Source: Pseudomonas fuscovaginae SE-1
Lineage (GTDB): Bacteria; Pseudomonadota; Gammaproteobacteria; Pseudomonadales; Pseudomonadaceae
Direction: 5' to 3'
Assembly (NCBI RefSeq): GCF_000364705.1
Contig: NZ_AQOH01000030.1
Coordinates: 1 to 60,158 of the forward strand
DNA length: 60,158 bases
The notes beneath the pieces were generated by a model that was not told the DNA's origin, searched no databases, and saw nothing but the letters and a program-made list of their open reading frames with translations. Of the stretch, positions 10,201 to 23,551 are shown one piece after another (positions within the stretch are counted from its first letter, which is position 1; every line of letters begins with the position of its first letter). A program made the translations under genes and the position numbers.

Positions 10201-10804
10201 GCTGTCATCGATGCACCAGGATATCCGCGTGGTACCGAACATGTTGGCGCCGCACATGTGGAGCGGCCTGCAGAGCCAGCGCCGGACCACGAAGAAACCG
10301 CGGGTGGGATGGGGTGGTGGTACCAGTCACGCGGGCGATCTGGCGGTCATCGCCGATGTGGTGCGCGAACTGGCCAACGAGGTGGACTGGGTGTTTTTCG
10401 GCATGTGCCCGGAGGAACTGCGGCCGTACATGCATCAGTTTCATGGGGTGATCGATCTCAAGGACTACCCGGCGAAGCTGGCGAGCCTGAACCTTGACCT
10501 GGCGCTGGCTCCGTTGGAATTCCACATTTTCAACGACTGCAAGAGCAACCTGCGCCTGCTGGAGTATGGAGCCTGCGGTTATCCGGTGATCTGCACCGAT
10601 ACCAAGGCCTATGCCGGCTACCTGCCGTGCACGCGGATCCGGACCAACACCACCGACGAATGGATACAGGCCATTCGCATGCACCTGGCCGATCCCGATG
10701 CCAGTTACCGCATGGGTGATGAATTGCGCGAAACCGTCCTGCGCGACTACATGTTGCGCGGCGATAACGTCCGCTACTGGGAGCAGGGCTGGCTGGCCGA
10801 TTGA
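7208..10804 (+). CDS. Giant multidomain glycosyltransferase (Fgt-like)
   Basis: 1198 aa from a GTG at 7208, chosen for the GAGAG ribosome site eight bases upstream; an ATG at 7217 would also serve. Residues about 3-230 are a GT2 (GT-A fold) domain with PLVSVVIPA, CDDS and FLMEDDQ. About 330-560 is a degenerate GT2-like module (VYSDEGALRDG, FKPDFNLDLM). About 575-830 is another GT2 module (PLVSIILASKD, LLVDNGS) whose DxD position reads LLNPYVVI and so lacks the acidic residues. About 870-1198 is a GT-B-like domain ending NLRLLEYGACGYPVICTD. By position and architecture it resembles the flagellin glycosyltransferases Fgt1/Fgt2 of P. syringae; the acceptor is inferred to be flagellin. Confidence 0.82.
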   Translation: MNPMPLVSVVIPASNPRFFSRALSGALTQAYGNFEIIVCDDSRGDEIGQAVVELSESAGKAVRYVRNPQSLGYIGNLHACLAQARGEYVKFLMEDDQLLSDILAQQVQVFLEQPDVNLVLAQRLFWDADGLQLPSRLENTALSPASGLFKGEDLLAICENFPVNFFGGLTCAMFRRTDLVELLPALTQPGHCFVASLDLALYICLFRRGTLAMLNNVLSIERLYPERMNRQQAMKDAAATEMEWLVQMLKARGGESAPAPGWVRYLPLANAAGLPREWDELPLSRTLGNKQTTQPWRVGIASESFTQLYTEWLACRTLPEPQKKLLPDTLAGWAWQPKIVPVVIDEQGGSASLGVTLRSIEEQLYAPELTLVLSSACTEASLDGKVFRLPLADDWREQLNGLLAQLEGADWFYLLRSGDRLREPALLVLAERILVSPAIRCVYSDEGALRDGESADPVFKPDFNLDLMRSYPYVGRALAFQRKGFVELDGFDLVRGEMAPHDLLWRMVESDGTRAVEHIAEIQVESLFSLAKWLSSPEVLALAPQVTGAHLSRLGIAHQIHPGDGSPLTRIEYLHAGRPLVSIILASKDQCAALQRCIDTLLERTAYADYELLLVDNGSESAGARAWFDNMAQLGSERLRVLSYPQQGNPAALRNFAAQQARGEYLLLLNPYVVITNAQWLDEMLAQAQRPEVGVVGAKLFSPEGRVLHAGVVLGLRGPAGLPFYGEVMQATGYMHRLQAVQDFSAVGADCMLVRKSLFDSLGGLDEESFAQTLNEVDFCLRVGQSNHLVVWTPFAQLALGAVPEATLEAGQKVRRQAEEKSFYQRWLPIIARDPAYNPSLTLDGLNGPSFSLEPGLREGWSPFSAPHLPKIMVLPINASAVGHYRMTQPLIELEASGRAIGRTYYNLPSIIEVERQSPDVIVQQGRYTAQPIEEIAVLMSYSNARRIYELDDYVIDPPRKNGHIRNLPQRDEMERLIRRGISLCDRVVVSTQPLADALSSMHQDIRVVPNMLAPHMWSGLQSQRRTTKKPRVGWGGGTSHAGDLAVIADVVRELANEVDWVFFGMCPEELRPYMHQFHGVIDLKDYPAKLASLNLDLALAPLEFHIFNDCKSNLRLLEYGACGYPVICTDTKAYAGYLPCTRIRTNTTDEWIQAIRMHLADPDASYRMGDELRETVLRDYMLRGDNVRYWEQGWLAD

Positions 10805-10837
10805 GTCTGCCGTGCTCTGGACGGCTGACCACCATTT

Positions 10838-10911
10838 CTGTAGGAGCAAGGCTTGCCTGCCAGGGGCCTCGGGGCCGCTGACGGCCGCGCGGGCGAGCCT
10901 GGCTCCTGCAG
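10838..10911. repeat. REP-like palindromic element
   Basis: CTGTAGGAGC at 10838-10847 is mirrored by GCTCCTGCAG at 10902-10911, with GCTTGCC/GGCGAGCC arms inside. This is the TGTAGGAGC-GGCTTGCC type of extragenic palindrome common in P. fluorescens and P. putida genomes. It lies just after the first giant glycosyltransferase. The rest of the 321-base gap (10805-11125) shows no convincing ORF and no clear promoter, only the ribosome site of rfbF at its end. Confidence 0.7.
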
Positions 10912-11125
10912 TGTGGCGTTGCCGCCACCATCGCGAACAAACCGCCCCCCCACGAGTCCGGTGAGCTGGCGCGTTTCCTGCAAGCCCCCCTTCATATCGC
11001 CATAAATCGTGCACTTGGCGCCAGGGCCTGCCGGCCTTGAGCTATTGCTTGCGATTTGACCCGGCAGTCTGGGAAGTCCCACAGGGCCCGAGCTGGTCCT
11101 GTGCTTAAGTAAGAAGGGGACGTTG

Positions 11126-11899
11126 ATGAAGGCAGTAATTCTGGCGGGCGGTCTGGGTACGCGGATCAGCGAGGAGTCGCACCTCAAGCCCAAGCCGATG
11201 ATCGAGATCGGTGGCAAGCCAATTCTCTGGCACATCATGAAGCAGTACTCGGCCCACGGCATCCACGATTTCGTGATCTGCCTGGGGTATAAGGGCTACG
11301 CCATCAAAGACTTCTTCGCCAACTATTTCCTACACACCTCCGACGTCACCTTCGACATGTGCAACAACCGCATGGACGTTCACCAGAACTACAGCGAGCC
11401 ATGGCGCGTGACCTTGATCGACACCGGCGAGGAAACCATGACCGGTGGCCGCCTGCGTCGTGCCGGTCGCTACCTGCAGGACGAGGAGGCCTTCTGCTTC
11501 ACCTACGGTGACGGTGTCTCGGACCTCGATATCGGTGCGTTGGTGAATTTCCACCGGGCCAGCGGCAAGCTGGCGACGGTCACCGCCGTACAACCGCCTG
11601 GCCGCTATGGCGCCCTGGAGCGCGATGGCGACATGGTCCGCGGCTTCATCGAGAAGCCCCGTGGCGACGGCGGCTGGATCAATGGTGGCTTCTTTGTCCT
11701 GTCGCCCAAGGTCCTGCCACTGATCAACGGTGACTCCACGGTCTGGGAGGCCGAGCCGCTGATGGGCCTGGCCGCCGATGGCCAGTTGAATGCCTTCCAG
11801 CATGACGGCTTCTGGCACCCGATGGACACCCTGCGCGACAAGAATCATCTGGAACAGCTCTGGCAGAGCGGGGAGGCCCCATGGAAGCAGTGGGACTGA
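11126..11899 (+). CDS. rfbF: Glucose-1-phosphate cytidylyltransferase RfbF
   Basis: 257 aa. Makes CDP-glucose from CTP and glucose-1-phosphate (EC 2.7.7.33). The nucleotidyltransferase signature [18 protein letters not shown] is at the N-terminus, followed by [18 protein letters not shown] and [13 protein letters not shown], which are diagnostic for the RfbF (CDP) family rather than the RmlA (dTDP) family. The ATG at 11126 is preferred over the TTG three bases upstream; an AAGAAGGGG ribosome site lies at 11111-11119. Its 3' end overlaps rfbG by 19 bases, so the two are translationally coupled. Confidence 0.93.
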   Translation: MKAVILAGGLGTRISEESHLKPKPMIEIGGKPILWHIMKQYSAHGIHDFVICLGYKGYAIKDFFANYFLHTSDVTFDMCNNRMDVHQNYSEPWRVTLIDTGEETMTGGRLRRAGRYLQDEEAFCFTYGDGVSDLDIGALVNFHRASGKLATVTAVQPPGRYGALERDGDMVRGFIEKPRGDGGWINGGFFVLSPKVLPLINGDSTVWEAEPLMGLAADGQLNAFQHDGFWHPMDTLRDKNHLEQLWQSGEAPWKQWD

Positions 11900-12963
11900 G
11901 CCGGACGTTTTGGAACGGCAAGCGGGTCCTGCTGACCGGCCACACCGGTTTCAAGGGCAGTTGGCTGGCCCTGTGGCTGCAGAGCCTGGGGGCCCAGGTC
12001 AGCGGTTTCGCCCTGGCGCCGGCGACCGAACCGAACCTGTTCGACCTGGCGCGGGTCGGCGAGGGCATGGACGATCGCCGCGGTGACCTGCGCGACCTCG
12101 GCGCACTGCTGGAACTGATTGCCGAAACCGAACCGGAAATCGTCCTGCACCTGGCCGCCCAGCCGCTGGTGCGCGAAGCCTATCGCGATCCGCTCGGCAC
12201 CTACTCGAGCAACGTCATGGGCACGCTCAACCTGCTCGAGGCGATTCGCCAGGTCGGCGGCGTGAGCGCCTGTGTGCTGGTCACCACCGACAAGGTCTAC
12301 GCCAATCAGGAATGGGCCTGGCCCTATCGCGAGAACGAAGCCCTCGGCGGTCATGACCCCTACAGCAGCAGCAAGGCCTGTTGCGAGCTGTTGGCGCAGT
12401 CCTACGTGGCGTCCTTTTTCCCACCCGGGCGCTACGACGTGCACGGTTTGGCGGTGGCGACCGCGCGGGCCGGCAACGTGCTCGGCGGCGGCGACTTCTC
12501 GCCGGAGCGGCTGATTCCCGACGTGCTGCGCGCCTGGTCGGCGGGCGAGCCGGTGACCCTGCGTTATCCCCAGGCCGTACGGCCCTGGCAGCATGCGCTG
12601 GAGCCGCTGGCCGGCTACCTGCAATTGGCCGCTGCGTTGTATGAACGCGGGCCGGACCTGGCCGGTGCGTGGAACTTCGGACCGGGCGAGGACGACATGT
12701 GCAGCGTTGGCGATGTGGTTGCACGACTGGCCGGACGCTGGCCACAGGCTCCCGGGTTGCGGGTCGAACCGAGCGAACTGCACGAGGCCGGGCTGTTGCG
12801 CCTGGACAGCAGCCGCGCGCGGCAACTGCTCGGCTGGCAACCACGCTGGTCGTTGCAGCAATGCCTGGAGCAGACCCTGGACTGGCATCTGGCCTGGCAG
12901 GGCGGCGCCGACATGCGCGCGCTGACCCTGGCCCAGTTGGACCTCTATCGGGGGGCGCTGTGA
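11881..12963 (+). CDS. rfbG: CDP-glucose 4,6-dehydratase RfbG
   Basis: 360 aa extended SDR converting CDP-glucose to CDP-4-keto-6-deoxyglucose (EC 4.2.1.45). The NAD-binding motif reads [18 protein letters not shown], which is the RfbG form with [17 protein letters not shown] and [11 protein letters not shown] supply the catalytic TDK and YxxxK elements, and [11 protein letters not shown] and [14 protein letters not shown] are typical of the family. It follows RfbF with overlapping coding sequence and hands its 4-keto product to the epimerase and methyltransferase genes downstream. Confidence 0.93.
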   Translation: MEAVGLSRTFWNGKRVLLTGHTGFKGSWLALWLQSLGAQVSGFALAPATEPNLFDLARVGEGMDDRRGDLRDLGALLELIAETEPEIVLHLAAQPLVREAYRDPLGTYSSNVMGTLNLLEAIRQVGGVSACVLVTTDKVYANQEWAWPYRENEALGGHDPYSSSKACCELLAQSYVASFFPPGRYDVHGLAVATARAGNVLGGGDFSPERLIPDVLRAWSAGEPVTLRYPQAVRPWQHALEPLAGYLQLAAALYERGPDLAGAWNFGPGEDDMCSVGDVVARLAGRWPQAPGLRVEPSELHEAGLLRLDSSRARQLLGWQPRWSLQQCLEQTLDWHLAWQGGADMRALTLAQLDLYRGAL

Positions 12964-13520
12964 GCGAGTTCCTGATTCAGGCCTTGCCCCTCGCGGGGCT
13001 GTTCAACGTGCAGCACAAACGCCATTCCGATCAGCGCGGGCATTTCTCCAGGCTCTTCTGCGAAGGCAGCCTGAGTGCCTTCGGCGAGCCTTTTCACATC
13101 CGCCAGATCAACCATTCCCGCACCCGTGAGCGTGGCAGCGTGCGCGGCCTGCATTACCAGAATGCCCAGGCCCCGGAAGCCAAGTTGATCACCTGCCTGC
13201 GCGGCGAGGTGTGGGACGTCGCGGTAGACCTGCGGCCGGACTCTCCGACCTTCCTGCAGTGGCATGCCGAGCACCTGCGTGCCGGCGATGGCCGCGGCCT
13301 GCTGCTGCCGGCCGGCTTCGCCCATGGCTTCCAGACCCTGAGCGACGATGCCGAACTGCTGTACTTGCACAGTGCCGACTACACGCCCGCGAGTGAGGGC
13401 GGATTGTCGGTGCTCGACCCGCGCCTGGCGATCACCTGGCCCGAGGCTGTCAAAAATCTGTCGGCCAGGGATGCCAGCCATCCGCTGATCGATGCGTCTT
13501 TTCCTGGAGTGCGTCTATGA
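12960..13520 (+). CDS. dTDP-4-dehydrorhamnose 3,5-epimerase family protein
   Basis: 186 aa RmlC-like cupin. The start is the GTG at 12960, which overlaps the rfbG stop (GTGA). HSDQRGHFSRLFCE and RGLHYQ, with the catalytic histidine in RGLHYQ, and EVWDVAVDLRPDSPTF are conserved. In this operon it probably epimerises C3 and/or C5 of CDP-4-keto-6-deoxyglucose, rather than a dTDP sugar, because no rml genes are present. Which carbons it inverts cannot be read from sequence. The next gene starts four bases before its end. Confidence 0.85.
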   Translation: MSEFLIQALPLAGLFNVQHKRHSDQRGHFSRLFCEGSLSAFGEPFHIRQINHSRTRERGSVRGLHYQNAQAPEAKLITCLRGEVWDVAVDLRPDSPTFLQWHAEHLRAGDGRGLLLPAGFAHGFQTLSDDAELLYLHSADYTPASEGGLSVLDPRLAITWPEAVKNLSARDASHPLIDASFPGVRL

Positions 13521-14743
13521 ACTGCCGAGGTTGCGGCACCCCACTGGTCCTGCCGTTGATCGATCTCGGCACGTCGCCGCCGTCCAACGCCTACCTGCGT
13601 GCCGATCAACTGGAGCAGGCAGAGGCCTGGGTACCGCTGAAGGTCGCGGTGTGCCAGAGCTGCTGGCTGGTCCAGACCGAGGACTACACCCGCGCCGATA
13701 CACTGTTCGACGCCGACTATGCCTATTTCAGTTCGTTCTCCAGCACCTGGCTGGCCCATGCCGAGCGCTACGTGGCCGAGATGACCGAACGCTTCGGCCT
13801 GACCGGTGACAGCCGGGTGGTGGAAGTGGCGGCCAACGATGGCTATCTGCTGCAGTACGTGGCCGGTCGCGGCATTCCCTGCCTGGGCGTCGAGCCGACC
13901 CGCAGCACTGCCCAGGCGGCACGGGACAAGGGCCTGGAGATCCGCGAGGTGTTCTTCGGCCGCGAGACTGCCCGGCAGTTGCGCGAGGAAGGCTGGGCCG
14001 CCGACCTGATGGCGGCCAACAATGTGCTGGCCCATGTGCCGGACATCAATGACTTCCTCCAGGGCTTCGCGACCCTGCTCAAGCCCACGGGCGTGGCGAC
14101 CTTCGAGTTCCCGCACCTGCTGGCGCTGATGGCCGGGCATCAGTTCGACACCCTCTATCACGAACACTATTCCTACCTGTCGCTGACTGCCGTGCAGGCG
14201 CTCTGCGAGCGCAATGGCCTGGAAGTTTTCGATGTCGGCGGCCTGTCGACCCACGGCGGCTCGCTGCGGGTGTTCGTGCAGCGCGCTGACGGTGAGCGGC
14301 GCGATGTATTGCCGGTGTTGCGCCAGTTGCTGGACGCCGAGTTGGCCGCCGGGGTCAAGACCCCGGCGTTCTACGCCACCCTGGCGCCCGCCGCCGAACG
14401 CATCAAGCACGACCTGCTGCGCTTCCTGCTCAAGGCCAAGTCCGAAGGCAAGCGGGTGGTGGGTTACGGTGCGGCGGCCAAGGGCAACACGCTGCTCAAC
14501 TATGCCGGGGTGCGCCCGGACCTGCTGGCCTGGGTCGCCGACGCCAATCCGCACAAGCAGGGCAAGTTCCTGCCGGGCAGCCGGATTCCGGTGGTTTCGC
14601 CGCAGTGCATCGCTGCCGAAAAACCGGACTATGTGTTGGTGCTGCCGTGGAACCTGCTGCAGGAAGTCAGCCAGCAGCAGGCGGTGGTGCGTGAGTGGGG
14701 CGGCCGCTTTGTCGTCGCCGTGCCCGAGTTGACGGTCCTGTGA
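13517..14743 (+). CDS. Sugar C-methyltransferase, TylCIII/NovU family
   Basis: 408 aa with the three-part architecture of deoxysugar C-methyltransferases. An N-terminal zinc-binding segment has CRGCGTPL and CQSCW. The SAM-binding core reads VVEVAANDGYLLQYV, with NNVLAHVPDINDFLQGF, FEFPHLL and YHEHYSYLSL. A C-terminal domain carries VVGYGAAAKGNTLLNY. Homologues add a methyl at C3 of NDP-4-keto-6-deoxy sugars to make branched sugars such as mycarose. By context the substrate would be the CDP-4-keto-6-deoxyhexose from RfbG. Overlaps its neighbours by four bases on each side. Confidence 0.85.
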   Translation: MNCRGCGTPLVLPLIDLGTSPPSNAYLRADQLEQAEAWVPLKVAVCQSCWLVQTEDYTRADTLFDADYAYFSSFSSTWLAHAERYVAEMTERFGLTGDSRVVEVAANDGYLLQYVAGRGIPCLGVEPTRSTAQAARDKGLEIREVFFGRETARQLREEGWAADLMAANNVLAHVPDINDFLQGFATLLKPTGVATFEFPHLLALMAGHQFDTLYHEHYSYLSLTAVQALCERNGLEVFDVGGLSTHGGSLRVFVQRADGERRDVLPVLRQLLDAELAAGVKTPAFYATLAPAAERIKHDLLRFLLKAKSEGKRVVGYGAAAKGNTLLNYAGVRPDLLAWVADANPHKQGKFLPGSRIPVVSPQCIAAEKPDYVLVLPWNLLQEVSQQQAVVREWGGRFVVAVPELTVL

Positions 14744-15606
14744 GCGGCCTGAAGGTGCTGGTGACGGGGGCGACCGGTTTTGTCGGTCGCCATCTGGTGA
14801 CGGCATTGCTGGCCCGTGGGTATTCGGTCCGGGCGGTAGCTCGCGATGCGCAGGCCGCACGCGCCCTGCCATGGATCGACGACGTCGAATTCATCGCTGC
14901 CGATGTGCATGCCGAGGATCTCGACCTGGCCCGCCTGAGCGCCGACGTCGAGGTGCTGGCGCACCTGGCCTGGCCGGGGCTGCCGAACTACCAGGCGCTG
15001 TTTCACTTCGAGCACAACCTGTTCGCCGACTACCGTTTCATCAAGCGGGCGGTGGAGGCTGGCGTGTCCCAGGTGCTGGTCACCGGAACCTGTTTCGAAT
15101 ACGGCATGCAGAGCGGCCCGCTGAGCGAAACGATGCTCCCGCAGCCGAGCAACCCCTACGGTCTGGCGAAGAATACCCTGCGGCTGTTTCTGGAGACGCT
15201 ACGTCAGCAACGGCCGTTCAATCTGCAATGGGCCCGGTTGTTCTACCTGTATGGCGAGGGGCAGAACCCCAACAGCCTGCTGGCCAGCCTGGACCGGGCC
15301 ATCGATGCCGGCGCCGAGCGTTTCGACATGTCGGCGGGCGAGCAGTTGCGTGATTACCTGCCAATCGAGGTAGCCGCCGGTTACCTGGCGCGGCTGGTGG
15401 AGCAGCGAGATTTTTCCGGGGTGGTCAATTGTTCCAGCGGTCGGCCCATAGCGGTCAGGACCCTGGTCGAACAACGCCTGCGCGAGCGCGACGCGTCGAT
15501 CGCCCTGAACCTGGGGCACTACGGTTATCCCGACCACGAGCCCATGGCGTTCTGGGGCGTGGCGCAGCGGCTGCAACAGTTACTGGGAGTCGAACATGGC
15601 GCATGA
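14740..15606 (+). CDS. NAD-dependent epimerase/dehydratase (likely sugar 4-ketoreductase)
   Basis: 288 aa extended SDR starting at the GTG at 14740 (GTGA overlap with the methyltransferase stop). The Rossmann motif is VLVTGATGFVGRH, and the catalytic region has TGTCFEYG and NPYGLAKNTLRLF (YxxxK). In NDP-deoxysugar operons a protein of this type in this place commonly reduces the C4 ketone, completing the nucleotide sugar; that assignment is inferred from context. Its end overlaps the next methyltransferase by 11 bases. Confidence 0.8.
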   Translation: MSGLKVLVTGATGFVGRHLVTALLARGYSVRAVARDAQAARALPWIDDVEFIAADVHAEDLDLARLSADVEVLAHLAWPGLPNYQALFHFEHNLFADYRFIKRAVEAGVSQVLVTGTCFEYGMQSGPLSETMLPQPSNPYGLAKNTLRLFLETLRQQRPFNLQWARLFYLYGEGQNPNSLLASLDRAIDAGAERFDMSAGEQLRDYLPIEVAAGYLARLVEQRDFSGVVNCSSGRPIAVRTLVEQRLRERDASIALNLGHYGYPDHEPMAFWGVAQRLQQLLGVEHGA

Positions 15607-16666
15607 GTTGTATCGGGCAAGCGGTCTGCCGGTGTTGCAGAACCGTACCTTTGCCGACGCGGCCTCGGCCAGGGCCTCGGCCAGTGCCGACATGGTGCTG
15701 GTGCAGGACGAGGTCAGCGGGCTGATTTTCAACCAGGCCTTCGATGCCGACAAGCTGAGCTACGACAGCGACTATCAGAACGAGCAGGCCCACTCCGGGC
15801 AGTTTCAGCGACACCTGAACGATGTGGAAGGCATCATTGCCCGGCACTTCAAGGGCCGCAGCCTGATCGAAGTGGGGTGTGGCAAAGGCTATTTCCTCGA
15901 GCTGCTGCGCGGCCTGGGCTATGCCATCACCGGCATCGACCCGGCCTACGAGGGCAGTAACCCCGAAGTGATCAAGGCGCCCTTCACCCGCGGCCTGGGC
16001 TTGGCTGCCGATGCCCTGGTGCTGCGGCACGTGCTGGAGCATATCGCCGAGCCGGTGGCGTTCCTCGCTGCGATGGCCGAGGCCAATCAGGGCGGGCAGA
16101 TCTACATCGAGGTGCCGTGCTTCGACTGGATCGTCGAGCATCGTGCCTGGTTCGACCTGTTCTACGAGCACGTCAATTACTTCCGCCTCGAGGACCTGCG
16201 CCGCCTTTTCGGTACCGTGCACGAGGCCGGCCACCTGTTTGGCGGACAATACCTGTACATCGTCGCCGATCTCGGCAGCCTGCGTCCGACGCCGAGCGAG
16301 CCGGTGCATCGCCAGCAGTTGCCGGACGATTTCAGCGCCAGCCTGGAGAGGGCGGTGCGGATTATCCGCGAGGCGCCCGAACAGGGCTCCTGCATCTGGG
16401 GCGCCTCATCCAAGGGCGTGATCTATTCGCTGGCCCTGCAGCGGGCAGGCGTGGCGGTGGATCAGGTGGTGGATATCAATCCGGCCAAGCAGGGGCGCTA
16501 CCTGCCCCTGAGCGGTGTGCGCGTGTCGTCGCCGCGGGAGGCCATGGATGCACTGCCCGAAGGCGCCAACCTGTTTGTGATGAATTCCAATTACCTCGAA
16601 GAAATCAAGCGCATGACCGGTGGACGCTACGTCTACCACGCCGTCGACAGCGCCTCCTTTCAATGA
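15596..16666 (+). CDS. Class I SAM-dependent methyltransferase
   Basis: 356 aa. Motif I reads LIEVGCGKGYFLELLRGLGY followed by ITGIDPAY; LRHVLEHIAEPVAFL and YIEVPCFDWIVEHRAWFDLF follow. The C-terminal third (CIWGASSKGVIYSLALQ, VDINPAKQGRYLP) matches the C-terminal domain of the TylCIII-like protein two genes upstream, but the N-terminal zinc-binding segment is missing. It could be a second sugar C- or O-methyltransferase. Position between the SDR and the CmcI-like gene puts it in the same operon; the target carbon is unknown. Confidence 0.8.
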   Translation: MAHELYRASGLPVLQNRTFADAASARASASADMVLVQDEVSGLIFNQAFDADKLSYDSDYQNEQAHSGQFQRHLNDVEGIIARHFKGRSLIEVGCGKGYFLELLRGLGYAITGIDPAYEGSNPEVIKAPFTRGLGLAADALVLRHVLEHIAEPVAFLAAMAEANQGGQIYIEVPCFDWIVEHRAWFDLFYEHVNYFRLEDLRRLFGTVHEAGHLFGGQYLYIVADLGSLRPTPSEPVHRQQLPDDFSASLERAVRIIREAPEQGSCIWGASSKGVIYSLALQRAGVAVDQVVDINPAKQGRYLPLSGVRVSSPREAMDALPEGANLFVMNSNYLEEIKRMTGGRYVYHAVDSASFQ

Positions 16667-16687
16667 ACCTTTGCCGAGAACGAACCC

Positions 16688-17422
16688 ATGAGCAATAACC
16701 CGATTCAAGCTTTCGAAGCCGAGTGCAAGGCCGAAATCGCCGCCCAGGGCCAGGATGAAAAACTCCAGGGGCTGGCCCGCGACTTCTTCAACGAATCCGC
16801 CAGGCACAAGTACAGCTACCACTTCTCGTGGATGGGCCGGCCGATCATTCAACTGCCCCAGGACATGATGGCAATGCAGGAGATCATCTGGCAGGTCAAG
16901 CCGGATCTGGTGATCGAATGCGGCATCGCCCACGGTGGCTCGATCATCTACTACGCTTCGCTGCTCGAGTTGCAGGGCCACGGCGAAGTACTGGGTATCG
17001 ATCGCGACATCCGTCCGCACAACCGCGAGGCGATCGAGAGCCATCCGATGAGCAAGCGTATCAGCATGATCGAAGGGTCGAGCATCGACCTGGCGGTGGT
17101 CGAGCGGGTACGGGCCGCGGCCGCCGGCAAGAAGGTGATCCTGGTACTGGACTCGAACCACACTCATGAGCACGTGCTGGAAGAGCTGCGCCTGTACGCG
17201 CCGCTGGTGTCGGTCGGCAGCTATTGCGTGGTGATGGACACCGTGGTCGAGGACATGCCGCCGGAGTTCTTCCCGGACCGTCCATGGGGCCCGGGTGACA
17301 ACCCGAAGACCGCGGTCTGGGCCTACCTGGAAGAGAACCGGGACTTCGAGATCGACAAGCAGCTGGAGAACAAGCTGCTGGTCACCGTTGCACCTGACGG
17401 CTATCTGCGTCGGGTGCGCTGA
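16688..17422 (+). CDS. CmcI-like (cephalosporin hydroxylase family) methyltransferase
   Basis: 244 aa of the family named after cephalosporin hydroxylase CmcI, many members of which are SAM-dependent sugar O-methyltransferases. Visible features are MGRPIIQLPQDMMAMQEII, the SAM-binding VIECGIAHGGSIIYYASL, GIDRDIRPHNREAI, and the metal/substrate segment VILVLDSNHTHEHVLEELRL. It is the third methyltransferase in the island and is most simply read as an O-methyltransferase acting on the flagellar glycan. A hydroxylase function is unlikely, since no iron-binding motif is seen. Confidence 0.8.
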   Translation: MSNNPIQAFEAECKAEIAAQGQDEKLQGLARDFFNESARHKYSYHFSWMGRPIIQLPQDMMAMQEIIWQVKPDLVIECGIAHGGSIIYYASLLELQGHGEVLGIDRDIRPHNREAIESHPMSKRISMIEGSSIDLAVVERVRAAAAGKKVILVLDSNHTHEHVLEELRLYAPLVSVGSYCVVMDTVVEDMPPEFFPDRPWGPGDNPKTAVWAYLEENRDFEIDKQLENKLLVTVAPDGYLRRVR

Positions 17423-17475
17423 GTAGCCACATCATCTTGAGTTCATTGGTCTATTCGGCATTTTGGGGACAGGTT

Positions 17476-22595
<5,120 letters not shown>

Positions 22596-22612
<17 letters not shown>

Positions 22613-22844
22613 GCTGAGCGAGCAGGAACACTTGTGGCGGGGCGAGTTCAGTGATGCGTGTGTGTGGCGCAACCAGGGACAGGAGTGCGGTACCGGCATA
22701 ATGCTGTTCAAGCGCGATTTCACCAGCGAGATACCCACTCGCGATAGCGAACTGCCGTTACTCGACCATGGCTTCGGTCCCCACCGGCGCCGACAGTTTC
22801 CCGTCGATAAGCGGAACGGGTTCCAGTTGGAAAAACGCCGTTGA
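22596..22844 (+). pseudogene. Internally deleted remnant of Pse-associated methyltransferase
   Basis: An open 82-codon frame between pseC and pseF. Its first part (ELSEQEHLWRGEFSDACVWRN) resembles the N-terminus, and its last part (LFKRDFTSEIPTRDSELPLL, DHGFGPHRR, FQLEKRR) the C-terminus, of the pseudaminic acid biosynthesis-associated methylases of about 200 aa that often sit at this point of pse operons. The SAM-binding core is absent. I read it as an in-frame internal deletion that kept both ends and the translational coupling: it overlaps pseC, and its TGA overlaps the pseF start. The family match is from memory and should be tested. It could also be a real small protein. Confidence 0.55.
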
Positions 22845-23551
22845 GTGCCGTAGCGATCATTCCGGCGCGGGGTGGCAGCAAGCGGATCCCGGGCAAGAAT
22901 CTCAAGCTGTTCCATGGCGAGCCGATGATCGCGCGTTCGATCCGGCTGGCGCTGGCCAGCGGTCTGTTCGAGCAGGTGCTGGTCAGTACCGATGATAAGC
23001 AGATCGCCGAGGTGGCCCGTGAGCGGGGCGCCCAGGTGCCGTTCATGCGCCCGACGACGCTGGCCGATGATTTCACCGGTACCACGGCGGTGATCGTCCA
23101 TGCCATCGAGGCCTTGGCCCGCCAGGGGCAGGTGTTCGATTACGCCTGTTGCCTCTACGCCACGGCTCCCCTTTTGCAAGGGCGTTTTCTGCGTGAAGGC
23201 TTCGACTTGCTGGAGCAGAATCCCGAGCGATCCTTCGCCTTTTCCGTCTGCGAGTTCGGCTTTCCGGTCCAGCGGGCCCTGACCCTCACAGAGGACGGAG
23301 CGCTGACTGCGTTGTACCCGGAGTACCGCCAGACCCGGTCCCAGGATCTGCCGCCGGCGTTCCAGGATGCCGCCCAGTTCTATTGGGGGCGCAGTGCCGC
23401 CTGGTTGCGCGGCGACGTGCTGTTTTCCGAAAAGAGTCTGCCGGTGCGGCTTCCGCGCCATCTGGTTCAGGATATCGATACGCCCGAGGACTGGTGTCGG
23501 GCCGAGTACCTGTATGCCGCCCTGCAAGCCGGAGGAGAGTTGGAGTCGTGA
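22841..23551 (+). CDS. pseF: Pseudaminic acid cytidylyltransferase PseF
   Basis: 236 aa. Activates pseudaminic acid with CTP to give CMP-Pse. The CMP-sugar synthetase motif AIIPARGGSKRIPGKNLKLF is at the N-terminus; VLVSTDDKQIAEVARERGA, YATAPLLQGRFL and VQDIDTPEDWCRAEYLY are typical. The only sensible start is the TTG at 22841, which overlaps the TGA of the preceding remnant (TTGA), suggesting low or coupled translation. Ends with a GTGA overlap into pseG. Confidence 0.93.
   Translation: MSAVAIIPARGGSKRIPGKNLKLFHGEPMIARSIRLALASGLFEQVLVSTDDKQIAEVARERGAQVPFMRPTTLADDFTGTTAVIVHAIEALARQGQVFDYACCLYATAPLLQGRFLREGFDLLEQNPERSFAFSVCEFGFPVQRALTLTEDGALTALYPEYRQTRSQDLPPAFQDAAQFYWGRSAAWLRGDVLFSEKSLPVRLPRHLVQDIDTPEDWCRAEYLYAALQAGGELES

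Noticed and set aside
16688..17422. Reading the CmcI-like protein as a cephalosporin hydroxylase
   Set aside because: No 2-oxoglutarate/iron-binding motif; a Rossmann-type SAM site is seen and the neighbours are sugar enzymes.
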